Notes under the pieces: model-generated
What the model was told of the DNA's origin: nothing
What the model saw: the letters and a program-made list of their open reading frames with translations, nothing else
Database searches by the model: none
Made by a program: the position numbers and the translations under genes
Part shown: positions 1 to 8,442 of the stretch, in pieces
Layout: every line of letters begins with the position of its first letter
Position numbering within the stretch: the first letter of the stretch is position 1
Assembly (NCBI GenBank): GCA_030041415.1
Contig: JASHNX010000152.1
Coordinates: 1-37,546, forward strand
DNA: 37,546 nt
Reading direction: 5' to 3'
Source of the DNA: Candidatus Sulfotelmatobacter sp.
GTDB lineage: Bacteria; Acidobacteriota; Terriglobia; Terriglobales; Acidobacteriaceae

Positions 1-520
1 CGGCTTGTCCGCGCTCTTCCGCGTGAATACCCGGGTATGCCCCGTCGGTATCGACAAAGGTGAGAATAGGCCGGCGAAATTTTTCCGCAAACTGCATAAT
101 ACGGATTGCCTTGCGATAGCCCTCGGGATGCGGCGTGCCAAAGTTGCGGTGAACGCGCTGCTTCATATCGCGTCCCTTTTGGGTTCCAACGACAAGAATC
201 TCGTCTCCGTGGAAGCGCGCCATGCCGCAGATGATGGCAGGATCGTCTCCGAAGCCGCGGTCGCCGTGAATTTCACTGAACTCGGTAAACAGGCGCTCGA
301 TGTAATCGAGAGTTTGCGGGCGCTGGGGATGGCGCGCCAGTTCAGTCTTCTGCCAAGCAGTGTTCGCGGCTTTGATCTCCTCGCGCAGGGTATGGATGCG
401 CTCGTGCAACCGGGCCAACTCGCGATGAGTCTGCTCGTTCTGGCCGGCAGAAGCTTCCATCGAAGCCACCTGGCGTTCGATCGATTCTAATTCCTGCTGG
501 GTTTTGTGCGAAGCCGCCAT
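1..520 (-). CDS. accA: Acetyl-CoA carboxylase carboxyltransferase subunit alpha, 3' end outside window
   Basis: Only the N-terminal 173 codons are present; the gene runs off the window start. The translated minus strand begins [20 protein letters not shown], a coiled N-terminal helix typical of AccA. It continues into the carboxyltransferase core with an [20 protein letters not shown] stretch and a later [20 protein letters not shown] stretch, both hallmarks of the alpha subunit. With AccD it forms the carboxyltransferase that moves carboxyl from carboxybiotin-AccB to acetyl-CoA, giving malonyl-CoA for fatty acid synthesis in the cytoplasm. The ATG at 520-518 follows an AGG about 4 bases upstream. 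It begins only 20 bases after the dnaE stop on the same strand, so dnaE-accA is probably one transcription unit, an arrangement known from other bacteria. Confidence 0.95.
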   Translation of the reverse strand, partial: MAASHKTQQELESIERQVASMEASAGQNEQTHRELARLHERIHTLREEIKAANTAWQKTELARHPQRPQTLDYIERLFTEFSEIHGDRGFGDDPAIICGMARFHGDEILVVGTQKGRDMKQRVHRNFGTPHPEGYRKAIRIMQFAEKFRRPILTFVDTDGAYPGIHAEERGQA

Positions 521-540
521 TTACCTGAGTAATCGCATTT

Positions 541-3500
541 TCAGTTTATGACACGTACACTCCCGCGCCCGCATAATTCTTCAACCCGCGCGATAAAGTT
601 GCGATCTGGCAGCACATTATAACCCTCGGCTTCCATTACCACCATGAAATCGCCGTCGCGTTCCACGTCGAATAACACGCGCGCCTCCCCTTTGCGCTCG
701 GTAAACAGCGTGTGCAGGTTATCAACTGTGGCTTCGCCCGAGGATTCGAGCGGAATCCGAATACGCAGGGCGCGGGGCAGCGGAATCCTGGCGTCGTCGA
801 GGGCCATGATTTCGGCCGCCGTGATCTTAGGATTCGCGCCTTCCTCGATGCGAACTCCAGCGCGAATTAACACCGGCACCTCGAGCTTCACCTTGTCGCC
901 AAGACGCTTATAGGCCTCGGGAAAAACAATCATGTCAATCGAACCGGACATGTCTTCGAGCGTAGCTTGTGCGTAAAATTCGCCGCGCTTCGATTTGAGC
1001 ACGCGGACATTCGCGATGATGCCGGCGGTGGCGATGGTCTCGTCTTTGCCCGTGGAACGGGTCATTGCGGAGATCTCTTCGATGCTCAGCGCCTGCAGAT
1101 CGAGAAGCTTGTCTTTGTACTTCTCGAGGGGATGGCCGGAGATGAAGAACCCAAGAATTTCTTTTTCCGCAGCCAAACGGGTTTGCTCATCCCACTCGGG
1201 AACATCGGGCAACTTGTCATTATGAGCTTCGTTTTCTTCCTGTTGGAAAACTCCGAACAAGCCGTGCTGGCCGGATTCGGCATCGCGCTGGGCTTTTTGG
1301 GCGCGCTCCATAGCACGATCAAGGACGGCCATGAGTTGCGCACGGTGGCCGAGGGAATCCATCGCGCCTGACTTAATAAGCGATTCGAGCACGCGCCGGT
1401 TGAGCAGTCGGAGATCGACATTCTCGCAAAATTCGTAGATCGACCGGAAGCGCCCGAGTTTTTTGCGAGCAGCGAGAATGGATTCAATAGCGTTGCCGCC
1501 GACGTTCTTTACGGCTGCAAGACCGAAACGAATAGCCGGACCGTGCGGAGTGAAATTCGCGTCGGAGACATTGATATCCGGCGCTTCGACGGCGATACCC
1601 ATCTCACGGCATTCGTTGATGTATTTGACGACATCGTCGGTGCTGCCGGTGACGGAAGTCAGCAGCGCCGACATGAACTCGACCGGATAGTGGGTTTTCA
1701 AATATGCGGTGTGATAAGCCAGCAGTGCGTAAGCCGCAGAGTGGGATTTGTTGAAGCCGTATCCGGCAAACTGCGCCATAAGATCGAAGATTTTCTCGAT
1801 TTTCTTCGAGGGGAATTTGCGTTGCGTCGCGCCCTCGACGAAGCGCTCCCGCTGCTGTGCCATTTCTTCCGGCTTCTTCTTTCCCATCGCGCGGCGCAGC
1901 AAATCGGCCTCACCGAGCGAGTAGCCGGCAAGACGGTTCGCGATCTGCATCACCTGTTCCTGGTAAACGATTACGCCGAGCGTTTCTTCGAGAATCTCTT
2001 TCAACTCCGGCAATTCGTATTCGACTTTCTTACGACCGTGTTTGCGATCGATGAAGTCATCGATCATCCCGCCCTGGATTGGTCCGGGACGATACAAGGC
2101 ATTGAGCGCGGTCAAGTCTTCGATGGAATCCGGACGATACTTGCGCAAAACATCTCTCATGCCGTGAGATTCAAACTGGAAGACGCCGGAGGTGAGTCCG
2201 GTATAGAAAACTTTCTGGTAAGTTTCAGCGTCTTCGAGCGGTATATCGTCAAGCGTAAAACGCTTGCCTCGGGTCTGCTCGATGAGTTTTAGGGCGTCGG
2301 TCAGAATGGTAAGAGTGGTCAGGCCCAGAAAATCCATCTTCAGCAGGCCCATCTTTTCGATGGCGACCATGTCGAATGCAGTAACGATTTCGTCGTTTTT
2401 GGTTTTGTGCAGCGGGACAAGTTCGGTGAGAGGCTTCGGTGAGATCACGACCCCCGCAGCGTGAACGCCGGCATTACGGACCATGCCTTCGAGCTTCTTC
2501 GCGGTTTGCATCAGCTCGCGAATCTGGCCATCTTTCTCCATCGCTTCGCGAAGCTGCGGCGAATCTTCAATGGCCTGGTCGAGCGTGATATTAAGTTGCG
2601 TGGGAACCATTTTGGCGATCCGGTCAACATCGCTGTAAGGAATATCCATGGCGCGGCCAACATCTTTGATCGCGGCCTTCGCGGCCATGGTGCCAAAAGT
2701 GATGATCTGCGCGACATTGTCCCGGCCATATTTTTGCGTGACGTAATCGATCACTTCGGCGCGGCGGTTCATGCAGAAATCGATGTCGATATCGGGCATC
2801 GAGACGCGCTCGGGATTGAGGAAACGCTCGAAGAGTAGTTCATGTTGCAAAGGGTCGAGATCGGTGATGCCGAGAGCGTAGGAAACGAGCGAACCGGCGG
2901 CCGAACCGCGGCCCGGGCCGACGGGGATGTCGCGCTCTTTCGCGTAGCGAATGAAATCCCAAACGATGAGGAAGTAACCGGGAAACTTCATCTGCTGGAT
3001 GATCGTGAGCTCGCGTTCGAGGCGCTGTTCGTAATCAGTGATCGGATGCTTGAGCTTGCCTTGCTCGCTCAGAGGACGCAGGGCTTCGAGACGGCGCGCA
3101 AAACCTTCGCGGGTGACGTGCACAAAATAGCTGTCGATGGTGTAGCCGGGCGGGACTTCAAACTGAGGAAAGGGTGTGGCTACTTTTTCCAGACGCAAGC
3201 TGCAGCGCTCGGCGATGTCGAGCGTGCGGGTTAAGACCTCTGGCGAATCCTTGAACACGCGATACATCTCATCACGGTTCTTGACAAAGAACTGATTTCC
3301 ATCGAACTTCATCCTCTGCGCATCGTGGATGGATTTGCCGGTCTGGATGCAGAGCATGACGTCCTGCGCATGCGCGTCGTCTTCACACAGATAGTGGCTG
3401 TCATTGGTGGCGACGAGCGGCAGACCGAGATCTTTTTCTAACTGAAACAGGCCCGGATGAATCTCGTGTTCTTTGGTTAATCCCTGATCTTGAATCTCCA

Positions 3501-4023
3501 GGAAGAAATTTTCCCTGCCGAAGATGTCCGTGAACGTCGCCGCGGCGGTGCGGGCAGCAGTGTAGTTCCCTTCCATCAGCCGCTCGGCAACTTCGCCCTT
3601 CAAGCAGCCAGAAAGGCCAATCAAGCCGCGGGCGTGTTCAGCGAGAAATTTCTTGCTGACTCGCGGCTTGTAATAGAAGCCATGCAACGACGCTTCGGAT
3701 GTGATCTTGACCAGATTGCGGTAGCCTTCTTCGTTTTCGGCGAGCACGAGCAAGTGGTTGTAAGTATCGCCTTCGGGCGGTGTGCGCTCGATGTTGTGAT
3801 CTTCTTTTTTGCAGATATAGAGTTCGCAGCCGATGATGGGCTTAACGCCATGCTTCTGCGCGGCGTTCACAAAATGTACGGCCCCGAAAATGTTGCCGTG
3901 ATCGGTCATGGCCACGGCGGGCATGCCAAGCTTCTGCACGTGCTCGCAGAGTTTTTCTACGTCACAGGCGCCGTCGAGCAAAGAATAATCAGTGTGCAGG
4001 TGCAGGTGGACGAATTGAGACAT
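541..4023 (-). CDS. dnaE: DNA polymerase III subunit alpha
   Basis: Replicative DNA polymerase, 1160 residues, the normal length for a DnaE1-type alpha subunit. The N-terminal PHP domain is clear (HLHLHTDYSLLDG near residue 5, then TDHGNIFGAVHF). The palm carries GPGRGSAAGSLVSYALGITD and, at residues 409-417, MPDIDIDFC with the catalytic aspartates. The helix-hairpin-helix region follows, and an OB-fold sits near the C-terminus (TAGIIANVRVLKSKRGEFYA). The open frame extends upstream to 4080, but I place the start at ATG 4023: it gives the family N-terminus and has an AAAGGGG Shine-Dalgarno 4-5 bases before it. The preceding 19 codons look non-coding. A DnaA-box-like pair lies 66-86 bases upstream. 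accA follows 20 bases downstream. Confidence 0.97.
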   Translation of the reverse strand: MSQFVHLHLHTDYSLLDGACDVEKLCEHVQKLGMPAVAMTDHGNIFGAVHFVNAAQKHGVKPIIGCELYICKKEDHNIERTPPEGDTYNHLLVLAENEEGYRNLVKITSEASLHGFYYKPRVSKKFLAEHARGLIGLSGCLKGEVAERLMEGNYTAARTAAATFTDIFGRENFFLEIQDQGLTKEHEIHPGLFQLEKDLGLPLVATNDSHYLCEDDAHAQDVMLCIQTGKSIHDAQRMKFDGNQFFVKNRDEMYRVFKDSPEVLTRTLDIAERCSLRLEKVATPFPQFEVPPGYTIDSYFVHVTREGFARRLEALRPLSEQGKLKHPITDYEQRLERELTIIQQMKFPGYFLIVWDFIRYAKERDIPVGPGRGSAAGSLVSYALGITDLDPLQHELLFERFLNPERVSMPDIDIDFCMNRRAEVIDYVTQKYGRDNVAQIITFGTMAAKAAIKDVGRAMDIPYSDVDRIAKMVPTQLNITLDQAIEDSPQLREAMEKDGQIRELMQTAKKLEGMVRNAGVHAAGVVISPKPLTELVPLHKTKNDEIVTAFDMVAIEKMGLLKMDFLGLTTLTILTDALKLIEQTRGKRFTLDDIPLEDAETYQKVFYTGLTSGVFQFESHGMRDVLRKYRPDSIEDLTALNALYRPGPIQGGMIDDFIDRKHGRKKVEYELPELKEILEETLGVIVYQEQVMQIANRLAGYSLGEADLLRRAMGKKKPEEMAQQRERFVEGATQRKFPSKKIEKIFDLMAQFAGYGFNKSHSAAYALLAYHTAYLKTHYPVEFMSALLTSVTGSTDDVVKYINECREMGIAVEAPDINVSDANFTPHGPAIRFGLAAVKNVGGNAIESILAARKKLGRFRSIYEFCENVDLRLLNRRVLESLIKSGAMDSLGHRAQLMAVLDRAMERAQKAQRDAESGQHGLFGVFQQEENEAHNDKLPDVPEWDEQTRLAAEKEILGFFISGHPLEKYKDKLLDLQALSIEEISAMTRSTGKDETIATAGIIANVRVLKSKRGEFYAQATLEDMSGSIDMIVFPEAYKRLGDKVKLEVPVLIRAGVRIEEGANPKITAAEIMALDDARIPLPRALRIRIPLESSGEATVDNLHTLFTERKGEARVLFDVERDGDFMVVMEAEGYNVLPDRNFIARVEELCGRGSVRVIN

Positions 4024-4088
4024 GGGCCCCTTTAATTTTACGGGATTGAGGCATTCTAGCGGGAAGTTTGGGCAAGACACCGAGAGAG

Positions 4089-4109
4089 TTATTCACAGGA
4101 TGTGGACAA
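4089..4109. promoter_or_regulatory. Pair of DnaA-box-like sites upstream of dnaE
   Basis: TTATTCACA at 4089-4097 fits the DnaA consensus TTATNCACA exactly. Three bases later, at 4101-4109, TGTGGACAA is the reverse complement of TTGTCCACA, one change from TTATCCACA. The two are inverted with respect to each other. They lie in the divergent space between dnaE and the PilZ gene, 66-86 bases before the dnaE start. DnaA could regulate dnaE here, but with only two sites this is a suggestion, not an origin. Confidence 0.4.
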
Positions 4110-4247
4110 GTTCGCATATTCTTTCCCGGCTATCTGCGAGGTACTTGGCAAGATACCGCGGTAATCAAGGATTCCCTGATTCTCCGCCGCAAGTGCCATG
4201 CACGTCAGTTACTACATGTCCGATTAAGTGTCTTTTAATATGGCAGG

Positions 4248-4946
4248 ATGGGTCTGGAGTGCCTAATTTTGACTTCCGATCCCGCGCTTTTGGGCGATAT
4301 GCGGGCGACGCTCGGAGCGCGTGGGCTTTCCCTGCAGTTCCGCCAGGACTCGGAGAGTGCGGTTGAGCTTGCATCTCGCCGGCATCTGGATGGGATCGTC
4401 GTTGATTGCGATGTCTCCAACGGCACAACAACGCTCGACCTGCTGCGCAACAGCGCAGCCAACAAGCAAACCCTCATTCTTGCCGTGGTCAACGGCTCCG
4501 TTGGAGAGCGCGACGCCATCGAACTCGGCGCGGACTTCGCGCTGGGAAAACCCTTGCAGCACAGCCGGCTGAATAACATCCTGGAGCTCGCGATTCCTAA
4601 GATGGAGCGGGAGCATCGCCGGTACTTCCGCTATCAGGTCGACTTGCCGGTGCGCTTCCGCGACTCGGCCGGTGAACCATTTGTCGCCGGCTCGATCCAG
4701 AACATCAGCGAAGGAGGCTTGGCGATCAAGCTCGCCGCTCCGATCAAGATGAAGGGCGTCACCATCGTGGAGTTTGATCTTCCCAGCGTCGAGCCCCAGC
4801 TTTTTCATGGAAAAGCCGAGATCGTGTGGAGCGATTCGTTCATGATGGGGCTGAGGTTCTTGTATATCGAGAAACAGGCTGCGGTTTGCTTTCAATCGTG
4901 GCTGAACTCGCTCGAAGCGCGAATCCGCTTTCACGAATCCGCATAA
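4248..4946 (+). CDS. Receiver-like and PilZ domain protein
   Basis: A 232-residue two-domain cytoplasmic protein. Residues 1-115 resemble a response-regulator receiver: hydrophobic strand ECLILTSD with D11, a candidate phospho-acceptor D53 in GIVVDCD, and K101 in the GKP turn. The conserved Ser/Thr after strand 4 is not obvious (LAVVNGS), so phosphorylation is uncertain. Residues 120-225 form a PilZ domain with the RxxxR motif at R124-R128 (HRRYFRYQ) and NISEGG matching [DN]xSxxG, the two elements that bind cyclic di-GMP. It therefore probably links c-di-GMP to an output; the target cannot be read from the sequence. The start is ATG 4248, with GGCAGG only just upstream. It is transcribed away from dnaE and converges on the glycine-rich gene. 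Confidence 0.8.
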   Translation: MGLECLILTSDPALLGDMRATLGARGLSLQFRQDSESAVELASRRHLDGIVVDCDVSNGTTTLDLLRNSAANKQTLILAVVNGSVGERDAIELGADFALGKPLQHSRLNNILELAIPKMEREHRRYFRYQVDLPVRFRDSAGEPFVAGSIQNISEGGLAIKLAAPIKMKGVTIVEFDLPSVEPQLFHGKAEIVWSDSFMMGLRFLYIEKQAAVCFQSWLNSLEARIRFHESA

Positions 4947-4993
4947 GAAATCCAAGGCAGACCTTTACTGATCAAGAGATTCGCGCAACGGCC

Positions 4994-5794
4994 CTACTGG
5001 CCCTCGCTCGAAGAAGGCAAGCGGAATTCGACTCCCTGTGCGTCGTTTGCTTTTTGCGTCGCGGGAAGGTCGAGGTCGGATAGAGGAATTTTCTGCGTGT
5101 GGCCAGAGGTGAAATTCCAGAGCGTCTGGCCGACGATGGCATAATTCTGAACCTGCTCCTGGTGCTGATCCCGGAAAACCAGAACGGTTGCCGGGGACAG
5201 CTGCGTTTGTTCCTGTCGCTGCACAGAAGCCGGGGACGCAGATCGTGAGTAATAACCCTGACCACCGGCGTCTGGAGCGGGACGCATCGGAATTCCTTGC
5301 TGCTCCATCTGGTTGGCTAAACCGTCGTCATAACCGTAGGGTGCAGCCGCGTCGGCGCTCGAATCGGCAGTGTCCCCGTTATTCCACCACCAGTACGGGT
5401 CGACTCCGCCGCCTAAATACGGATAGCCGTAATAGCCTCCATAACCGCAGTATCCGCCCCAGCAGTTATATCCGTAGTAGGGATAGGAACGAATGCGAAC
5501 ACCCACGCCACCACGATTGCGGCCGAACCTGCCGAATGCAGAATTCCGTCCGTAATAGCGAGGCGCAATCGAGCGGCCTGCGAACCCACCGGAGCGCGCA
5601 CCGCTGAAGGCATGAGCGCCTCCGGTGTGGCCGGCAAAACCCCCGCCACCCGAGCTGCCATGGCCAGCAAAACCACCGCCGCCGAAATGGCCGCCGCCTC
5701 CGGCGTGTGCACCACCATGTTGAGCTGAAAGGGGAACTGCAACAACCAGAAGGGCGAACGCCGCGATGAGAAGCGGACGATTCATGCAGCCCAT
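4994..5794 (-). CDS. Glycine-rich exported protein, function unknown
   Basis: About 266 residues. A signal peptide is plain (basic start, then LLIAAFALLVVAVPLSAQ). The mature N-terminal half is low-complexity, made of GGGGFAGH-type repeats, then a Tyr/Gly-rich stretch (YCGYGGYYGYPYLGGG). The last 60 residues look folded: a TVLVFRDQHQEQVQNYAIVG segment followed by LWNFTSG and KIPLSDLDLPAT. From memory a similar C-terminal segment occurs in other acidobacterial proteins, but I know no function. The start is ambiguous: ATG 5794 has a GGGA upstream and is preferred, while ATG 5785 gives a more compact signal peptide. It probably acts in the periplasm or at the outer surface. It is followed by the convergent PilZ gene. 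Confidence 0.7.
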   Translation of the reverse strand: MGCMNRPLLIAAFALLVVAVPLSAQHGGAHAGGGGHFGGGGFAGHGSSGGGGFAGHTGGAHAFSGARSGGFAGRSIAPRYYGRNSAFGRFGRNRGGVGVRIRSYPYYGYNCWGGYCGYGGYYGYPYLGGGVDPYWWWNNGDTADSSADAAAPYGYDDGLANQMEQQGIPMRPAPDAGGQGYYSRSASPASVQRQEQTQLSPATVLVFRDQHQEQVQNYAIVGQTLWNFTSGHTQKIPLSDLDLPATQKANDAQGVEFRLPSSSEGQ

Positions 5795-5846
5795 TATATT
5801 CCCGTTTCGAGGTGTCGAAACCCGCAAAATTTCGATAAGGGAAAGA

Positions 5847-7469
5847 TCAGCGTTTTCTGGAATTTGCCTTCTTTTTAGTGGCTTTCTTTGACGGTTTTCC
5901 TACTGGCTTGGACTTTGAGGCCGATTTGTGCGGAGGCGCGGGTTTTGACCTGGGCTTTGCCGCCTTAGCCACTGTCTTCGCCTTCGGTTCAGGGTTCGCT
6001 GCTGCCGGTTTAGCTTTGGTCCCGGGTGACGCAGGGGCTTGTGCTGTTGCGGGCGGGGCTGCTGGAACCTCAGATTTGCCTTTGTTGCCTCTCTTGCCCT
6101 TAGCAGTCGACTCGGCAACTCCTCCCGGCTGCAAACCGGCAGCGGCTGCTTTGGCCGCACGTCCACGCCGCGGCGGTGGCGGGGGCGGCGGAGGTGGTGG
6201 GGCGAAGGGCTTAAGAAATTTCAGGGTCTCGGTGCGCGAGCGCAGTTTGCCATCGAGCAACAGCATAAAGACGTCGTGAGCAACCTTCGGGTAGACCGGC
6301 AATTGCGGAGTAATCAGCAGTTCCGTCATCTCCGGCAACGGGATGCGCTGCTGTATCTGGCGCCACTTCGTAAGGAAGTTCTTGATCTTTTGCGCTACCG
6401 CCTGCTGACGCGCAGTAACGGCCAGGAACAAGATCATCTCGGGCCGCGCCGAGGAAAGCAGGTTCCACGTGCGCGACGGGGTGGCCGCTTCTTTGCCGGT
6501 AAGGCGCTTGGCTAAATCTTTGGCGTGGTCTTCAATATCCCGCCAAGCTTCGACCAGGTCCTTGCGGGGAATCTGGCGGCGAAGATCGGAAATATCTTTG
6601 TCGGAGAGCCGCGCTGTCAGGAAATGCATGACCGCGGCTGAAGGATCGACGGTGTAGCCGAGATCAACCATCTGCTGGCGCGTTTTCATGAGCAGCGCCA
6701 AACCATTGGCATCCACCTTGGCAGAAGACCAGTGGGGATGCAGCACTTTCAGCCAATCTTCCCGTTCGAGAGCGCGAACGACATTGAGAGGATCATCTTC
6801 GTGCGCGAGCTGCGCGATCTCGTGGCCGATGGCGCCGCGAGCAATGTGCTCGATGTAGTTATTCTCTTTGGCGGAGTTGTACCGCTGCTGGGTGCGCTCC
6901 TCGAGCGGCCAATGAAAGCGCGCAGCGAAGCGTGTGGCCCGAATCAATCGCGAGGGATCTTCGGCGAACGAGTAATTGTGGAGAATCCGGATCAGTTTAG
7001 CTTCGATGTCGGCGACGCCGTTGAATGGATCGAGAAGCAGCCCACGGGATCCTTCGTTCAGCGAGAGCGCCATGGCGTTGATGGTAAAGTCACGGCGGCG
7101 CAGGTCTTCCTGAATGCTGGCGGGCGCGATGAGCGGCGGCCTGCCGACTTTCTCGTAAGTTTCCGTGCGGGCCATACTGATTTCGGCGCGCACATTTCCA
7201 GGAAGAACCAGGAACAGAGCTCGCGCATCCTCGTCGCGTCCGGCGATTTGCGCTCCCGCACGCTCGAACTCTTTTTGCAGCTTGAGTGGATTACCCTGAA
7301 CCGTGAAATCGAGATCGCGGATGGTAAAGCCGCTGATGATGTCGCGAATGGCGCCGCCGGTGAGATATAGGGTGACTTCCGCGGTGCGGGCTATCTCCTG
7401 CACCAAATTGACGCCTTTCATCTGATCCGGCGTCAACCGGATTTCCATGGTGTAGATGTAATCAGCCAT
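5847..7469 (-). CDS. CCA tRNA nucleotidyltransferase / poly(A) polymerase family protein with long Pro/Ala/Lys tail
   Basis: 540 residues. The class II nucleotidyltransferase head is clear: [10 protein letters not shown] at residues 34-43, catalytic aspartates D52 and D54 in RDLDFTV, and [10 protein letters not shown] near residues 124-133, followed by [15 protein letters not shown] and the ATRFAARF helix. These proteins add CCA (or A) to tRNA 3' ends, or polyadenylate RNA; CCA addition is likelier but not provable here. After the helical body comes an abnormal tail from about residue 421: ten consecutive prolines, then about 105 residues rich in Ala, Lys, Pro and Arg, probably disordered and RNA-binding. 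The ten proline codons are mixed (CCA, CCT, CCG, CCC), so this is not a simple trinucleotide slip. The start is ATG 7469; an internal ATG seven codons later is possible. Confidence 0.85.
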   Translation of the reverse strand: MADYIYTMEIRLTPDQMKGVNLVQEIARTAEVTLYLTGGAIRDIISGFTIRDLDFTVQGNPLKLQKEFERAGAQIAGRDEDARALFLVLPGNVRAEISMARTETYEKVGRPPLIAPASIQEDLRRRDFTINAMALSLNEGSRGLLLDPFNGVADIEAKLIRILHNYSFAEDPSRLIRATRFAARFHWPLEERTQQRYNSAKENNYIEHIARGAIGHEIAQLAHEDDPLNVVRALEREDWLKVLHPHWSSAKVDANGLALLMKTRQQMVDLGYTVDPSAAVMHFLTARLSDKDISDLRRQIPRKDLVEAWRDIEDHAKDLAKRLTGKEAATPSRTWNLLSSARPEMILFLAVTARQQAVAQKIKNFLTKWRQIQQRIPLPEMTELLITPQLPVYPKVAHDVFMLLLDGKLRSRTETLKFLKPFAPPPPPPPPPPRRGRAAKAAAAGLQPGGVAESTAKGKRGNKGKSEVPAAPPATAQAPASPGTKAKPAAANPEPKAKTVAKAAKPRSKPAPPHKSASKSKPVGKPSKKATKKKANSRKR

Positions 7470-7863
7470 TCGTCGTCAAGCGAGCTACGTCAAACAGCGT
7501 GTGCCCCAAGGAGGGCAACTCAGAGAGAGCCGACACCGGGCTTTTCAACAGCTTTTCCACAAGGCATACCAGGCCAGAAACGGCCATTGCATTCGGAATG
7601 CGATACAAGCCGTTCAATTCAAAACACTTATACAGTTCGGAGTGGCGTGAAAGCAACTAAAAGAAATAACACAACGTTGACAATTTGGCTACAGCTAACC
7701 TGGATTCCACCGCTTGGATGAGATTTAGTGCGAAAATCGTTGCGTTAGTGCAGGTACGGGAAACGAAGGCTGGACCCCTTCCAGGCTATGCCGCCCTTAA
7801 AAACCTGGAATCCGGCCTGTGAAACGTACCTGCAAGCCGGATAGTCGTGTGCCCCTGGAACCT
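7470..7863. other. Divergent intergenic region between the nucleotidyltransferase and the small hypothetical gene
   Basis: About 390 bases without a convincing gene; the minus-strand open frame at 7462-7656 has no recognisable content. It must hold promoters for both neighbours. Visible elements are TTTTCCACA at 7553-7561 (one change from a DnaA box), a lone TTGACA at 7677-7682 without a good -10 partner, and nested inverted repeats at 7749-7834, listed separately. No tRNA-like fold was seen. Confidence 0.5.
7749..7834 (+). repeat. Nested inverted repeats, possible structured leader
   Basis: TGCAGGTACG at 7749-7758 is a perfect 10-base inverse of CGTACCTGCA at 7825-7834. Inside it, TTCCAGG at 7779-7785 pairs with CCTGGAA at 7804-7810. 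A competing short stem CCGGC (7812-7816)/GCCGG (7836-7840) overlaps the outer arm. The right arm ends 29 bases before the preferred ATG of the downstream gene, so an RNA fold could affect its translation. No known riboswitch class is recognised. Confidence 0.4.
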
Positions 7864-8343
7864 ATGCCCTCAACTCATAAAAAAGTCATCGTGCGAAAAA
7901 TGGATCGGGATTCCATTTCAGGGTACGTTTCGCCGGCGCAGTTTGTGAACGAGGGCAAGCTGGAATTGTTGAATACGGCGGGAAATGTCGTCTCGATCGA
8001 TTTGCAGGACATCAAGGGCGTTTATTTTGTGCGTGAGTTTGGCGATTCGGAATCTTTGACCCGCAAGACCTTCACTTCGCGTCCGCGATCGGAAGGCTTG
8101 TGGGTAAGGTTGAGATTTAAAGACAACGAAATTCTTGAAGGGTTAATGCCCTCCGACCTCACCCAGAACCTCGCGGAGGGCTATCTGGTGAATCCGCCGG
8201 ATCAGCGGTCAAACACCCAGCGGATTTTCGTCCCGCGGACTGCGCTGGAATCTCTTACTGTGCTTGCGGTGATCGGAGCGGGCCGGCGCCAGCGACGCGG
8301 TGTCGCGGGAGATCAGCGCCAGGTGCCAATGTTTGAGGAGTAA
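7864..8343 (+). CDS. Conserved small protein of unknown function
   Basis: 159 residues from ATG 7864. An in-frame GTG at 7819 would add 15 residues, but those lie in the inverted-repeat leader and look unstructured. The protein starts with HKKVIVRKMDRDSISGYVS, then strand-rich segments: LELLNTAGNVVSIDLQDIKG, VYFVREFGD, and LWVRLRFKDNEILEGLMPSD, ending in FVPRTALESLTVLAVIG and a basic tail. It looks like a small beta-barrel fold without signal peptide or membrane segment. From memory similar proteins are common in Acidobacteriota, but I know no function. It lies about 100 bases before lpxD on the same strand; whether the two are co-transcribed is unclear. Confidence 0.75.
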   Translation: MPSTHKKVIVRKMDRDSISGYVSPAQFVNEGKLELLNTAGNVVSIDLQDIKGVYFVREFGDSESLTRKTFTSRPRSEGLWVRLRFKDNEILEGLMPSDLTQNLAEGYLVNPPDQRSNTQRIFVPRTALESLTVLAVIGAGRRQRRGVAGDQRQVPMFEE

Positions 8344-8442
8344 ATCGCTTCGCCTTTTGGTGCGCCGGTCCCGCCTTAGCCGAGCTTCGAAACTCTCGCA
8401 CCTGGTGTACGATCTATTCGTTTCCTCTTTTCGCGATCGATT

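Noticed and set aside
1543-2292. 249-codon plus-strand open frame inside dnaE
   Set aside because: Exact antisense of a strongly conserved dnaE stretch; no recognisable domain; high-GC codon bias opens such frames.
541-4023. Upstream dnaE start at 4080
   Set aside because: The extra 19 residues lack family similarity, and ATG 4023 has a proper Shine-Dalgarno.
4263-4955. 230-codon minus-strand open frame opposite the PilZ gene
   Set aside because: The plus strand encodes clear PilZ motifs; the antisense product has no recognisable content.
7677-7706. TTGACA with TGGATT 18 bases later as a promoter for the gene at 7864
   Set aside because: The -35 is perfect but the -10 matches poorly and acidobacterial promoters are not well enough defined.
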